From assembly GCF_036021035.1 (NCBI RefSeq), contig NZ_CP107930.1, forward strand, positions 3,472,001-3,536,000: a stretch of 64,000 nt of DNA. Reading direction: 5' to 3'. Both the position numbers and the translations under genes were made by a program. Positions 8,093-17,268 of this stretch are shown in pieces. The notes beneath the pieces are model-generated. The model ran no database searches. It had not been told where the DNA came from and saw only the letters and a list, made by a program, of their open reading frames with translations. Position 1 is the stretch's first letter; each line of letters opens with the position of its first letter. This stretch comes from Kineococcus sp. NBC_00420 (GTDB lineage: Bacteria; Actinomycetota; Actinomycetes; Actinomycetales; Kineococcaceae).

Positions 8093-10450
8093 ATGCCCCC
8101 CACCGTGCCCGTGAACCTGTCGAGTTCCGCGCAGAGCATCGCGATCGCCGTCGCGGTCGTCGCTGTCCTGTCGCTGGTCGCCGCCTGGGTCTTCCGACGA
8201 CAGGTGCTGGAGGCCGGCGAGGGCACCGAACGCATGCAGGAGATCGCCGGTGCCGTGCAGAACGGCGCTGCGGCCTACCTGCGGCGGCAGTTCCGCACGC
8301 TGGTCTGGTTCGCCGTGGCCGTGCTGCTCCTGCTGCTGGCGCTGCCCGCCGACGGCTGGGACCTGCGCATCGCCCGCAGTGGCGCCTTCGTGCTGGGCGC
8401 GGTGTTCTCGGCGGCCATCGGCTACCTCGGGATGTCGCTCGCGGTGCGCGCCAACGTGCGCGTCGCGGCCGCGGCCCGCCAGGGCGTCGGGGGCCGGGAG
8501 ACCGGCATGCGGATCGCGTTCCGCACCGGCGGTGTCGTCGGGATGACGACGGTCGGGCTGGGTCTGCTGGGCGCGTCGATCGCCGTCCTCGCCTTCGGCC
8601 CCGACGCCCCCACCGTCCTGGAGGGTTTCGGTTTCGGCGCCGCGCTGCTGGCGATGTTCATGCGCGTCGGCGGCGGCATCTTCACCAAGGCCGCCGACGT
8701 CGGGGCCGACCTCGTCGGGAAGATCGAGAAGGGCATCCCCGAGGACGACCCGCGCAACCCGGCCACCATCGCCGACAACGTGGGCGACAACGTGGGCGAC
8801 TGCGCCGGCATGGCGGCCGACCTCTTCGAGTCCTACGCCGTCACGATCGTCGCCGCGGTCATCCTCGGCAGCACCGCCGTCGGGGAGGACGGACTCGTCC
8901 TGCCGCTGCTCATCCCGGCCATCGGGGCCATCACGGCGGCGCTGGGGGTCGTCCTGGTCCGGGCCCGGCCCGGGGTCAGCGGGCTCACCTCCATCCAGAA
9001 CGGCTTCTACCTCTCCGCGGGCATCGCCCTGCTCGGTTCCGCGGTCGCCTGCTACGCCTACCTCCCCTCCCGCTTCTCCGGGTTCGCCGGCGCCGACCCC
9101 AGCGTCGCGGGCCTCAACGGCGACCCCCGGCTCATCGCCTCCGCGGCGGTGCTGCTGGGGATCCTGCTCGCGGTCCTCATCCTCTTCCTCACCGGCCACT
9201 ACACCGGCACCGAGTCGAAGCCCACGCGCGACGTCGCGAACGCGTCGACGACGGGCGCGGCGACCGTCCTGCTCTCCGGGATCGGTCTCGGACTGGAGTC
9301 CGCCGTCTACACGACCCTCGTCATCGCCGGAGCGGTGTTCTTCGCCTTCGTCCTCGCCGGCGGGGTCCTCGCGCTGGCGATGTTCCTGGTGGCGCTGGCC
9401 GGGTGCGGGTTGCTGACGACCGTGGGGGTCATCGTCGCGATGGACACCTTCGGGCCGGTCAGCGACAACGCCCAGGGCATCGCCGAGATGAGCGGGGACG
9501 TCGACGAGGCGGGGGCCGCGGTCCTCACCGAGCTCGACGCCGTCGGCAACACCACCAAGGCGGTCACTAAGGGGATCGCCATCGCGACCGCGGTGCTCGC
9601 CGCGACGGCGCTGTTCGGCTCCTACCAGGACGCCGTCCTCACCCGGATCAACGAGGTCGCGGTCGCGATCGAGACCCCGTCGCAGTACCTGCAGCGCACC
9701 ATCGGCGACTTCAGCGTCTCCACGCCGACGACGCTGGTCGGGGTCCTGCTCGGCGCGGCCGTGGTGTTCCTCTTCGCGGGTCTGGCCATCAACGCCGTCG
9801 GCCGCTCCGCCGGGGCGGTCGTCCTCGAGGTCCGGCGGCAGTTCGCCGAGCACCCCGGGATCATGGACGGGACGGAGAAGCCCGACCACGGCCGGGTCGT
9901 GGACCTCTGCACCCGCGACGCCCTGCGCGAGCTCGCGACGCCGGGCCTGCTCGCCGCCTTCGCCCCCATCGCCGTCGGCTTCGGACTCGGGGTCGCCCCG
10001 CTGGCCGGTTTCCTCGGCGGCGCGATCGGGGCGGGCGTGCTGATGGCGGTCTTCCTCGCGAACTCCGGTGGGGCCTGGGACAACGCCAAGAAGCTCGTCG
10101 AGGACGGGTTGCACGGCGGGAAGGGTTCCGCGGCGCACGAGGCGACCGTCATCGGCGACACCGTCGGTGACCCGTTCAAGGACACCGCCGGGCCCTCGAT
10201 CAACCCGCTCATCAAGGTGATGAACCTCGTCGCCCTGCTCATCGCCCCGGCCGTCGTGACGTTGTCCATCGGGGCCGACGCGAACGCGTGGCTGCGCTAC
10301 GGGATCGCGGTCGTGGCGACGGTGATCATCGTCGTCGCGGTCGCCGTCAGCAAGCTCCGGCAGGTCGACATGGCGGCTCCCACCTCGCCCACCCCGTCCG
10401 CGGCGGACCTGGACCTGCGCACCCAGGAGAACGTCGAACGCCTGCCGTGA
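8093..10450 (+). CDS. hppA: Membrane-bound proton-translocating pyrophosphatase (H+-PPase)
   Basis: A 785-aa polytopic membrane enzyme that couples hydrolysis of pyrophosphate to proton export. The signature DVGADLVGKIEKGIPEDD (about 202-220) is followed by NPATIADNVGDNVGDCAGM. The second conserved block VIGDTVGDPFKDTAGPSIN lies near the C terminus. GNTTKAV at about residue 485 has Lys where K+-dependent enzymes have Ala, which marks the K+-independent H+-pumping class. ATG follows GAGGAGGA. Seen also as the third gene after bldG in Streptomyces. A cytosolic pyrophosphatase is encoded at 40.2-40.7 kb, so the organism has both types. Confidence 0.96.
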   Translation: MPPTVPVNLSSSAQSIAIAVAVVAVLSLVAAWVFRRQVLEAGEGTERMQEIAGAVQNGAAAYLRRQFRTLVWFAVAVLLLLLALPADGWDLRIARSGAFVLGAVFSAAIGYLGMSLAVRANVRVAAAARQGVGGRETGMRIAFRTGGVVGMTTVGLGLLGASIAVLAFGPDAPTVLEGFGFGAALLAMFMRVGGGIFTKAADVGADLVGKIEKGIPEDDPRNPATIADNVGDNVGDCAGMAADLFESYAVTIVAAVILGSTAVGEDGLVLPLLIPAIGAITAALGVVLVRARPGVSGLTSIQNGFYLSAGIALLGSAVACYAYLPSRFSGFAGADPSVAGLNGDPRLIASAAVLLGILLAVLILFLTGHYTGTESKPTRDVANASTTGAATVLLSGIGLGLESAVYTTLVIAGAVFFAFVLAGGVLALAMFLVALAGCGLLTTVGVIVAMDTFGPVSDNAQGIAEMSGDVDEAGAAVLTELDAVGNTTKAVTKGIAIATAVLAATALFGSYQDAVLTRINEVAVAIETPSQYLQRTIGDFSVSTPTTLVGVLLGAAVVFLFAGLAINAVGRSAGAVVLEVRRQFAEHPGIMDGTEKPDHGRVVDLCTRDALRELATPGLLAAFAPIAVGFGLGVAPLAGFLGGAIGAGVLMAVFLANSGGAWDNAKKLVEDGLHGGKGSAAHEATVIGDTVGDPFKDTAGPSINPLIKVMNLVALLIAPAVVTLSIGADANAWLRYGIAVVATVIIVVAVAVSKLRQVDMAAPTSPTPSAADLDLRTQENVERLP

Positions 10451-10475
10451 GGCGGGTGCGGCAGACTCGCCCGAC

Positions 10476-12005
10476 GTGAGCACTCCCAGCACCGACCCCC
10501 GCGTCCTCGTCGCCGACCTGCGGGCGGACCTGCAGGCCGCGAACTACACCGTGGACGGGGTCGGTGCGCTCGTCGGCGACGTCGCCTCGGCGGCGCTGGA
10601 CCGGGAGCAGTCGCTGCCCGCGCTGCGGGCCACGGAGGGGTCCAGCGATCCCGCGGCCGTCCTGCTGCGCGTCACGACCCTCGGGCGGGCCGTGACCCGG
10701 GCCGCCCTGGACGCCGCGCTGCCGCGGACCGGGACCGCCGGGGCCGAACGGCTCGGGCTGGTCCGGGCCGCCGGGTCGGCCCCCGAGGACGAGGTGAAAC
10801 CCCTCGTCGACCTCCGGCCGTACTCCGTCGACGACGCCGCCGGGACCGCCCACTGGTGGCTGGTCAGCGACCTCGGCGAACTCGCGACGGGGGAGGCGCT
10901 GTCCGCCGACCACGTCCTGGGCGTCGGCGGCGCGTCGCTGACCCTGGCCTCGGCGACGATCCGCACCCCGGTCGAGCGCGTCCTCGACCTCGGCACCGGC
11001 TGCGGCATCCAGGCGCTGCACGCCTCCCGGCACTCCCGCCGGGTCACCGCCACCGACACCTCCGAGCGTGCGCTCGACCTCGCCGCCGTCAACGCCGCGC
11101 TCAACGAGGTCGCCCTCGACCTGCGCCAGGGCTCGCTCTTCGACCCCGTCGAGGCGGGGGAACGCTTCGACCTCGTCGTCTCCAACCCGCCGTTCGTCAT
11201 CACCCCGCGCACCGACGCGGTCCCGACCTACGAGTACCGCGACGGCGGGATGCCGGGCGACTCCCTCGTGCAGCGCCTCGTCGGCGGCGTGGGCGAGATG
11301 CTCGCGCCGGGCGGCGTCGCGCAGCTGCTGGGCAACTGGGAACTGCACGAGGGGCAGAACTGGTCCCAGCGCCTGGAGGAGTGGCTGGCGGGGACCGGGC
11401 TGGACGCCTGGGTCGTCCAGCGCGAGGTCGCCGACCCGGCGCTGTACGCCGAGACGTGGATCCGCGACGGCGGCCAGAAGTCCGGGCCCCGCTTCGACGA
11501 GCTGTACACGGCCTGGCTCGACGACTTCGCCGCCCGCGGGGTCACCGGGGTCGGGTTCGGGGTGCTGACGCTGCGCCGGCCGCTGCGCTCCGGGGCCCCT
11601 CTGCGCCGCTTCGAGGAGAACTTCGCGACGCTCTCCGACCCGCTGGGGGAGGTGTTCGCCGCCGGGCTGGCCGTGCACGACCGTCTCGCCGGGCTCGCCG
11701 ACCCGGACGACCTCGGTGACCTCACCCTCCAGGTCGCGCCCGACGTCACCGACGAGCGCTTCCACACCCCGGGGGACCCGGACCCGCGGATCGTGCTGCT
11801 GCGCCAGGGCGGCGGACTGCGCCACGTCGCTCAGGTCGACGGCGACCTCGCGGGACTCGTCGGGGCCTGCGACGGGGAGCTGACCGTGGGCCAGATCACC
11901 GCCGGGCTCGCCGTGCTGGGGGAGGAGGCGGTCGGCGAGGTCCGCACCCGCCTCTACCCCCGGGTCCGCGACCTGATCGCCGACGGGATCCTGCTGCTCC
12001 CCTGA
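10476..12005 (+). CDS. SAM-dependent methyltransferase with DUF7059-type N-terminal domain
   Basis: A 509-aa protein. Residues 1-165 form an N-terminal domain of unknown function. The class I methyltransferase core follows, with motif I DLGTGCGIQ (about 170-178), acidic motif II VTATDTSERAL, and NPPFV (about 238-242). NPPFV is the (N/D)PPY/F-type motif of HemK/PrmC and N-methylating enzymes, so the target may be an amide or exocyclic amine in protein, rRNA or DNA. A C-terminal domain of about 200 residues has no recognised motif. The gene lies between hppA and topA, as in Streptomyces. The substrate is unknown. Confidence 0.82.
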   Translation: MSTPSTDPRVLVADLRADLQAANYTVDGVGALVGDVASAALDREQSLPALRATEGSSDPAAVLLRVTTLGRAVTRAALDAALPRTGTAGAERLGLVRAAGSAPEDEVKPLVDLRPYSVDDAAGTAHWWLVSDLGELATGEALSADHVLGVGGASLTLASATIRTPVERVLDLGTGCGIQALHASRHSRRVTATDTSERALDLAAVNAALNEVALDLRQGSLFDPVEAGERFDLVVSNPPFVITPRTDAVPTYEYRDGGMPGDSLVQRLVGGVGEMLAPGGVAQLLGNWELHEGQNWSQRLEEWLAGTGLDAWVVQREVADPALYAETWIRDGGQKSGPRFDELYTAWLDDFAARGVTGVGFGVLTLRRPLRSGAPLRRFEENFATLSDPLGEVFAAGLAVHDRLAGLADPDDLGDLTLQVAPDVTDERFHTPGDPDPRIVLLRQGGGLRHVAQVDGDLAGLVGACDGELTVGQITAGLAVLGEEAVGEVRTRLYPRVRDLIADGILLLP

Positions 12006-12030
12006 GGCGCTCGGGGGCCGGGTCGGGTTC

Positions 12031-12081
12031 GGGTCGTGGACTCGACGCAGCGAACCTAGCGGCGCGTGGAGTCCACGACCC
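12031..12081. terminator. 13-bp inverted repeat after the methyltransferase gene
   Basis: GGGTCGTGGACTC (12031-12043) pairs perfectly with GAGTCCACGACCC (12069-12081) around a 25-base loop. No U-tract follows, as is usual in very GC-rich genomes. It lies 25 bases after the stop codon and well before topA. The rest of the 266-base gap to topA shows nothing else clear. Confidence 0.6.
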
Positions 12082-12271
12082 ACCCCCGGAGGGCGCGGGA
12101 CGAGCGCCGGTTGCGGGGGACGCGAGGCGGCGTGCGACATTGTCAGCGCGCTCGTTCGATGCACGGAGTGGCAGCACGGCGTGCGAGAGTGCACAGGGTG
12201 TGACGGCCCGGTGGGCCGCGCCCGACACCCGAGCAGGGTGGACGAGAAGTCGAAGGTGAGAGGCAGGACCA

Positions 12272-15112
12272 GTGGCGGGCAAGCCCCAGGGAACGCGAGC
12301 GTCCGGCGACGGACTGCGCCGACTGGTGATCGTCGAGTCGCCGAGCAAGATCGACAAGATCTCGACGTACCTCGGGCCGGGTTACCAGGTGGAGGCCAGC
12401 TACGGCCACATCCGCGACCTCCCTCAGCCCTCCCAGCTGCCCGACGACGTCAAGAAGGGCCCGTACGGGAAGTTCGCGGTCGACGTCGACCACGGCTTCG
12501 AGCCGTACTACGTCGTCGACGACGACAAGAAGAAGAAGGTCAACGAGCTCAAGCGCGCCCTCAAGGACGCCGACGAGCTCATCCTCGCCACCGACCGCGA
12601 CCGCGAGGGCGAGGCCATCGCCTGGCACCTCGTGCAGGCTCTCGAACCGCGCGTCCCCTACCGCCGCATGGTCTTCGGCGAGATCACCCGCGAGGCGATC
12701 CAGCAGGCCGTCGGCGAGCTGCGCGACATCGACGACCGCATGGTCGACGCGCAGGAGACCCGCCGCATCCTCGACCGCCTCTACGGCTACGAGCTCTCGC
12801 CCGTGCTGTGGCGCAAGGTTCGCGCGGGGCTCTCCGCCGGCCGCGTCCAGTCCGTCGCGACCCGCCTCTGCGTCGAGCGCGAACGCGAGCGGATGGCGTT
12901 CGTCGCCGCGAGCTACGCCGACGTCACCGGTACCTTCACGGCCGACGACGGAGCGTTCGGGGCCCGCCTGTCCAGCCTCGACGGCAAGCGCGTGGCCACC
13001 GGCCGCGACTTCGGCGACGACGGCCGGCTCAAGAGCCAGAACGTCGCGCACCTCGACGTCCCCGCCGCCCAGGCCCTCGTCGACGGTCTCGCCGCCGCGA
13101 GCTTCGCCGTGCGCGGGGTGGAGGAGAAGCCGTACACCCGTCGTCCGGCGGCACCGTTCATCACCTCCACGCTGCAGCAGGAGGCGTCGCGCAAGCTGCG
13201 TCTCAACGCCCGTCAGGCCATGCGCACCGCGCAGGGCCTCTACGAGCGCGGCTACATCACCTACATGCGTACCGACTCCATCCAGCTGTCCTCGCAGGCG
13301 CTGTCGGCGGCCCGGGCGCAGGCGCGGGAGCTCTACGGCAACGAGTACGTGCCGGAGCAGCCGCGCGCGTACGCGTCGAAGTCGAAGAACGCGCAGGAGG
13401 GCCACGAGGCCATCCGTCCCGCGGGGGAGACGTTCCGCACCCCCGCGCAGGTCTCCGGTGAACTGCGCGGCGACGACTTCCGGATGTACGACCTGATCTG
13501 GAAGCGCACCGTCGCGTCGCAGATGCAGGACGCCCGCGGCACCACCGCGACCGTCCGCCTCGGGGCGACCACGGCCGACGGTCGCGACGCCGAGTTCTCC
13601 GCCTCGGGCACGATCATCACCTTCCGCGGTTTCCTCGCCGCCTACGAGGAGGGTCGCGACCAGACCCGCGACGCCGAGACCGACAGCGGCGACGACGACC
13701 GTCGCCTGCCCCAGGTCAGCGCGGGGGACGCCCTGCGCGCCTCCGACCTCGCGACCGCCGGGCACGAGACCTCCCCGCCCGCCCGCTACACCGAGGCGAG
13801 CCTGGTGAAGGCGCTGGAGGAGAAGGGGATCGGGCGTCCCTCGACCTTCGCCTCGATCATCTCGACCATCGTCGACCGCGGCTACGTGCAGTACAAGGGC
13901 AACGCCCTGGTGCCGATGTGGCTGGCGTTCGCGGTGACGCGCCTGCTCGAGGAGCACTTCCCCAAGCTCGTCGACTACGACTTCACGGCCGAGATGGAGA
14001 ACGACCTCGACGCGATCTCGCGCGGTGAGGCCGAACGCGTCGACTGGCTGACGAAGTTCTACTTCGGCGCCGACGGCCCGGCCGGCGGCGTCGTCGCGAC
14101 CCCGCCGAACCCGGACGGGTCCAGCGGCGGCGCGACCGCACTCAACGGCATCAAGGGCCTCGCCGACGACCTCGGGGCGATCGACGCCCGCGAGATCTCG
14201 ACGATCCCCATCGGTGAGGGCATCGTCCTGCGGGTCGGGCGCTACGGCCCCTACCTGGAGGGCCCGGACCGCGAGACCGGTGAGCTGCTCAAGGCCTCCG
14301 TCCCCGAGGACATCGCGCCCGACGAGATGACCGTCGACAAGGCCTACGAGCTGCTCACGACGCAGTCCGAGGGCGACAACGTCCTGGGGCAGGACCCGGA
14401 GTCGGGGCGCACGATCGTGGCCCGCGTCGGCCGCTACGGCCCCTACGTCACCGAGCTCGTCGAGGACGAACCCGCGCCGGAACCGCCGGTCGAGGGGGCG
14501 CCGAAGAAGCGAGCGGCGAAGAAGGCCGTGAAGGCGAAGCCGCGCACGGGGTCGCTGTTCAAGGACATGTCGGTGGAGTCCGTCACCCTCGAGCAGGCCC
14601 TGCAGCTGCTGTCGCTGCCGCGCGTCGTCGGCGCCGACCCCGAGTCCGGCGACGAGATCACCGCGCAGAACGGCCGCTACGGTCCGTACCTGAAGAAGGG
14701 CACGGACTCCCGCTCGCTGGAGTCCGAGGACCAGATCTTCTCGATCACCCTGCCCGAGGTCCTCGCGATCTACGCCCAGCCGAAGATGCGCCGCGGCCAG
14801 GTCGCCAAGCCCCCGCTCAAGGAGCTCGGTGCGGACCCCGAGTCCGGTCAGCCCATCGTGATCAAGGACGGCCGCTTCGGCCCGTACGCGACGGACGGCA
14901 CCACCAACGCCACCCTGCGCAAGGACGACGACCCCGAGACGGTGACGCTGGAACGCGCCGCCGAGCTGCTCGCCGAGAAGCGGGCCAAGGGGCCGGTCAA
15001 GAAGACCGCGCGCAAGACGGCGGCCAAGAAGACGGCTGCGAAGAAGACCGCGGTCAAGAAGACGGCGGCCAAGAAGACTGCCGCGAAGACGACCGTCGCC
15101 TCCGACGCCTGA
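12272..15112 (+). CDS. topA: DNA topoisomerase I (type IA)
   Basis: A 946-aa topoisomerase that relaxes negatively supercoiled DNA. The Toprim domain opens with RLVIVESPSKIDKI and carries TDRDREGEAIAWH. The catalytic tyrosine is Tyr331 in YITYMRTDS. The C-terminal region holds repeated topo I C-terminal modules (GRYGPY occurs three times, with GRFGPY), not Cys4 zinc fingers. It ends in a lysine/alanine tail of KKTA-type repeats (about residues 907-940), which in actinobacterial enzymes helps DNA binding and processivity. The GTG start gives the expected N terminus. A strong palindrome follows the stop. Confidence 0.97.
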   Translation: MAGKPQGTRASGDGLRRLVIVESPSKIDKISTYLGPGYQVEASYGHIRDLPQPSQLPDDVKKGPYGKFAVDVDHGFEPYYVVDDDKKKKVNELKRALKDADELILATDRDREGEAIAWHLVQALEPRVPYRRMVFGEITREAIQQAVGELRDIDDRMVDAQETRRILDRLYGYELSPVLWRKVRAGLSAGRVQSVATRLCVERERERMAFVAASYADVTGTFTADDGAFGARLSSLDGKRVATGRDFGDDGRLKSQNVAHLDVPAAQALVDGLAAASFAVRGVEEKPYTRRPAAPFITSTLQQEASRKLRLNARQAMRTAQGLYERGYITYMRTDSIQLSSQALSAARAQARELYGNEYVPEQPRAYASKSKNAQEGHEAIRPAGETFRTPAQVSGELRGDDFRMYDLIWKRTVASQMQDARGTTATVRLGATTADGRDAEFSASGTIITFRGFLAAYEEGRDQTRDAETDSGDDDRRLPQVSAGDALRASDLATAGHETSPPARYTEASLVKALEEKGIGRPSTFASIISTIVDRGYVQYKGNALVPMWLAFAVTRLLEEHFPKLVDYDFTAEMENDLDAISRGEAERVDWLTKFYFGADGPAGGVVATPPNPDGSSGGATALNGIKGLADDLGAIDAREISTIPIGEGIVLRVGRYGPYLEGPDRETGELLKASVPEDIAPDEMTVDKAYELLTTQSEGDNVLGQDPESGRTIVARVGRYGPYVTELVEDEPAPEPPVEGAPKKRAAKKAVKAKPRTGSLFKDMSVESVTLEQALQLLSLPRVVGADPESGDEITAQNGRYGPYLKKGTDSRSLESEDQIFSITLPEVLAIYAQPKMRRGQVAKPPLKELGADPESGQPIVIKDGRFGPYATDGTTNATLRKDDDPETVTLERAAELLAEKRAKGPVKKTARKTAAKKTAAKKTAVKKTAAKKTAAKTTVASDA

Positions 15113-15120
15113 CCCCTCAT

Positions 15121-15155
15121 CCGTGATCCCGCTGGGAGTCCCAGCGGGATCACGG
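15121..15155. terminator. 35-bp palindrome after topA (repeat family B, copy 1)
   Basis: CCGTGATCCCGCTGGGA (15121-15137) is the perfect reverse complement of 15139-15155, with one base between them. It lies 8 bases after the topA stop and can act as a terminator. The 31-base core 15123-15153 recurs with 4 mismatches at 33075-33105 and with 7 at 38127-38157. Confidence 0.75.
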
Positions 15156-15186
15156 GCGGAGGGCGGGGGGTGTCGGACGGGGCATC

Positions 15187-15192
15187 TACCCT
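15187..15192 (+). promoter_or_regulatory. Candidate -10 box for leaderless tmk-fusion transcript
   Basis: TACCCT lies exactly 6 bases before the GTG start at 15199, and there is no Shine-Dalgarno sequence. This is the spacing expected if transcription starts on the first base of the start codon. The same arrangement occurs at 20103, 29618 (minus strand) and 42357. Confidence 0.4.
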
Positions 15193-15198
15193 GACGAC

Positions 15199-17268
15199 GT
15201 GACTGAGACCGCGGCGCCCGACACGGCGGTTCCGAACCACGACGTCCGGGCGTTGCTGCGTCAGTACCCCGACTTCCGCCGCATGTGGCTCTCGCTCATG
15301 CTCTCCAGCTTCGGCGACTGGCTGGGCATGCTGGCCAAGCTGGGCACGGCCGCCGGGCTGACGGTGGGGAACTCGACCCAGACCAGCGTCGCCGTCTCGA
15401 CGGTCTTCATCCTCCAGCTGGCCCCGGCCGCCCTCCTCGGGCCGCTGGCCGGAGCGTTGGCGGACCGCCTGGACCGGCGGGCGACGATGGTCGTCGGTGA
15501 CGTGCTGCGCTTCGGGCTCTTCATCTCCATCCCCATCGTGGGCAGCCTCACCTGGCTCTTCGTCGCGACGCTGCTCATCGAGCTGGTCACGCTGTTCTGG
15601 GGTCCGGCCAAGGACGCGACGGTGCCGAACCTGGTGCCGAAGGAACGCCTCGAGGTCGCCAACCAGATCAGCCTCGTCGCGACCTACGGCTCCGCCCCGG
15701 TCGCCGGGCTCGCCTTCATCCTGCTGACCCTGCTCACCGGGGTCCTGGACAACGCCCTGCCCTTCCTCGCGGGCAACCAGTCCAACCTCGCGATGTACGT
15801 CAACGCGTTCACCTTCCTCATCGCCGCGGTGGTCATCTGGCGCCTGGACATCCCGCCGCGCCCGCCGCGTCCGCGCGAGGGCGGGCTCGCCCCGACGCTG
15901 GGCCGCGACATCGTCGAGGGCTGGAAGTTCGTCGGGGGGTCCCCGCTGCTGCGCGGCCTCGTCTTCGGGATGCTCGTCGCCTTCGGTGCCGGCGGGGTCG
16001 TGCTCGGGCTCGGCCGTGCCTTCGTGACCGGCCTCGGCGCGGGTGACCCGGGCTACGGCGTCGTGGTGATGGCCGTCTTCGCCGGGGTCGCGCTCGGGGT
16101 CTGGCAGGGGCCACGATGGCTGTCCGGGCTGAGCCGCCGGCGCACCTTCGGGCTCGCGCTCTCCGCGGCCGGGGTCGCCCTCGTGCTCGTCGCGCTGGTC
16201 GGCAACATCGTCGTCGCCTCCCTCTTCGTCGTCGCGCTGGGGCTGTTCACCGGGCTCGCCTACGTCTCGGCGTACACGTTGCTCGGCCTCGAGGTCGACG
16301 ACGACGTCCGCGGCCGGACGTTCTCCTTCGTCGGCTCCAGCACCCGCGTCGTGATCATCGCCGTCATGCTCGTCGCCCCGTGGGTGGCGCGCTTCCTCGG
16401 CGACCGCACGATCGCTCCCAGCGCGCACTGGTCGGTGACGTACTCGGGCGCCTCCCTCGCGATGGCCGTCGCCGGCGTGATCACCGGGATCGCCGGGTTC
16501 GTCTCGCTGCGCCAGATGGACGACCGGCGCGGCACCAGCCTCTGGGCCGACCTCCTCGACGCCTTCCGGCACGGGGAGACGCCCGCCCTCGACGCCCCCG
16601 CCCGCGCGGCGCGCACCGGTGCCGGGTGCTTCGTCGCCTTCGAGGGCGGTGACGGGTCGGGCAAGACGACCCAGGCGAGGTTGCTCGCCGAGTGGTTGGA
16701 GGGCCTCGGTCACGAGGTCGTGATCACCCGCGAACCCGGCGGCACGGCGACCGGTCGGGAGCTGCGCGAGGTCCTGCTCAGCCACCGCGGGGACGAGCAG
16801 CCGCTGAGCCCGCGCGCCGAGGCCCTGCTCTTCGCCGCCGACCGCGCCCAGCACGTCGCGGAGGTCGTCCGGCCCGGGCTGGCCCGCGGGGCCGTCGTGC
16901 TGAGCGACCGCTACGTCGACTCCTCCCTCGCCTACCAGGGCGCGGGTCGCGACCTGCCCGCCCACGAGGTCGAGCGGCTGTCGGGCTGGGCCACCGAGGG
17001 CCTGCTGCCCGACCTCACCGTCGTCCTCGACGTCGACCCGGTCACCGCCGCCGCCCGCCGGGCCGGGCGCGCCGCCGACGACCGGATGGAAGCGGAGTCG
17101 CAGGCCTTCCACGCCCGGGTGCGCGAGCAGTTCCTGCTGCTGGCCGCCCGCGACCCCGGGCGCTACCTCGTGCTCGACGCGACCGCCTCGCCCGGGGCCG
17201 TGCAGGAGAAGCTGCGCACCCACCTCGCGACCCGGCTGCCCGCACCGGCCAGGGTGGCCGCGCGGTGA
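15199..17268 (+). CDS. tmk: MFS-type membrane protein fused to thymidylate kinase
   Basis: A 689-aa fusion. Residues about 25-450 are a 10-12 helix major facilitator-like domain (AGALADRLDRRATMVVGD is a typical loop 2-3 motif). Residues about 475-689 are a complete thymidylate kinase that phosphorylates dTMP to dTDP: P-loop GGDGSGKT (483-490), the substrate motif SDRYVDSSLAYQGAGR, and a LID region RAGRAADDRMEAES. The same fusion is found in Streptomyces, and the job of the membrane half is unknown. No free-standing tmk is in the window. The start overlaps no gene and appears leaderless. The stop overlaps holB (GTGA). Confidence 0.9.
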   Translation: MTETAAPDTAVPNHDVRALLRQYPDFRRMWLSLMLSSFGDWLGMLAKLGTAAGLTVGNSTQTSVAVSTVFILQLAPAALLGPLAGALADRLDRRATMVVGDVLRFGLFISIPIVGSLTWLFVATLLIELVTLFWGPAKDATVPNLVPKERLEVANQISLVATYGSAPVAGLAFILLTLLTGVLDNALPFLAGNQSNLAMYVNAFTFLIAAVVIWRLDIPPRPPRPREGGLAPTLGRDIVEGWKFVGGSPLLRGLVFGMLVAFGAGGVVLGLGRAFVTGLGAGDPGYGVVVMAVFAGVALGVWQGPRWLSGLSRRRTFGLALSAAGVALVLVALVGNIVVASLFVVALGLFTGLAYVSAYTLLGLEVDDDVRGRTFSFVGSSTRVVIIAVMLVAPWVARFLGDRTIAPSAHWSVTYSGASLAMAVAGVITGIAGFVSLRQMDDRRGTSLWADLLDAFRHGETPALDAPARAARTGAGCFVAFEGGDGSGKTTQARLLAEWLEGLGHEVVITREPGGTATGRELREVLLSHRGDEQPLSPRAEALLFAADRAQHVAEVVRPGLARGAVVLSDRYVDSSLAYQGAGRDLPAHEVERLSGWATEGLLPDLTVVLDVDPVTAAARRAGRAADDRMEAESQAFHARVREQFLLLAARDPGRYLVLDATASPGAVQEKLRTHLATRLPAPARVAAR

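Noticed and set aside
7973-10492. Very long open frame antisense to hppA, and similar ones antisense to other genes
   Set aside because: At this GC content antisense and alternative frames stay open for hundreds of codons; their proteins are rich in Arg, Pro and Gly with no domain motifs, and the sense genes are clear.
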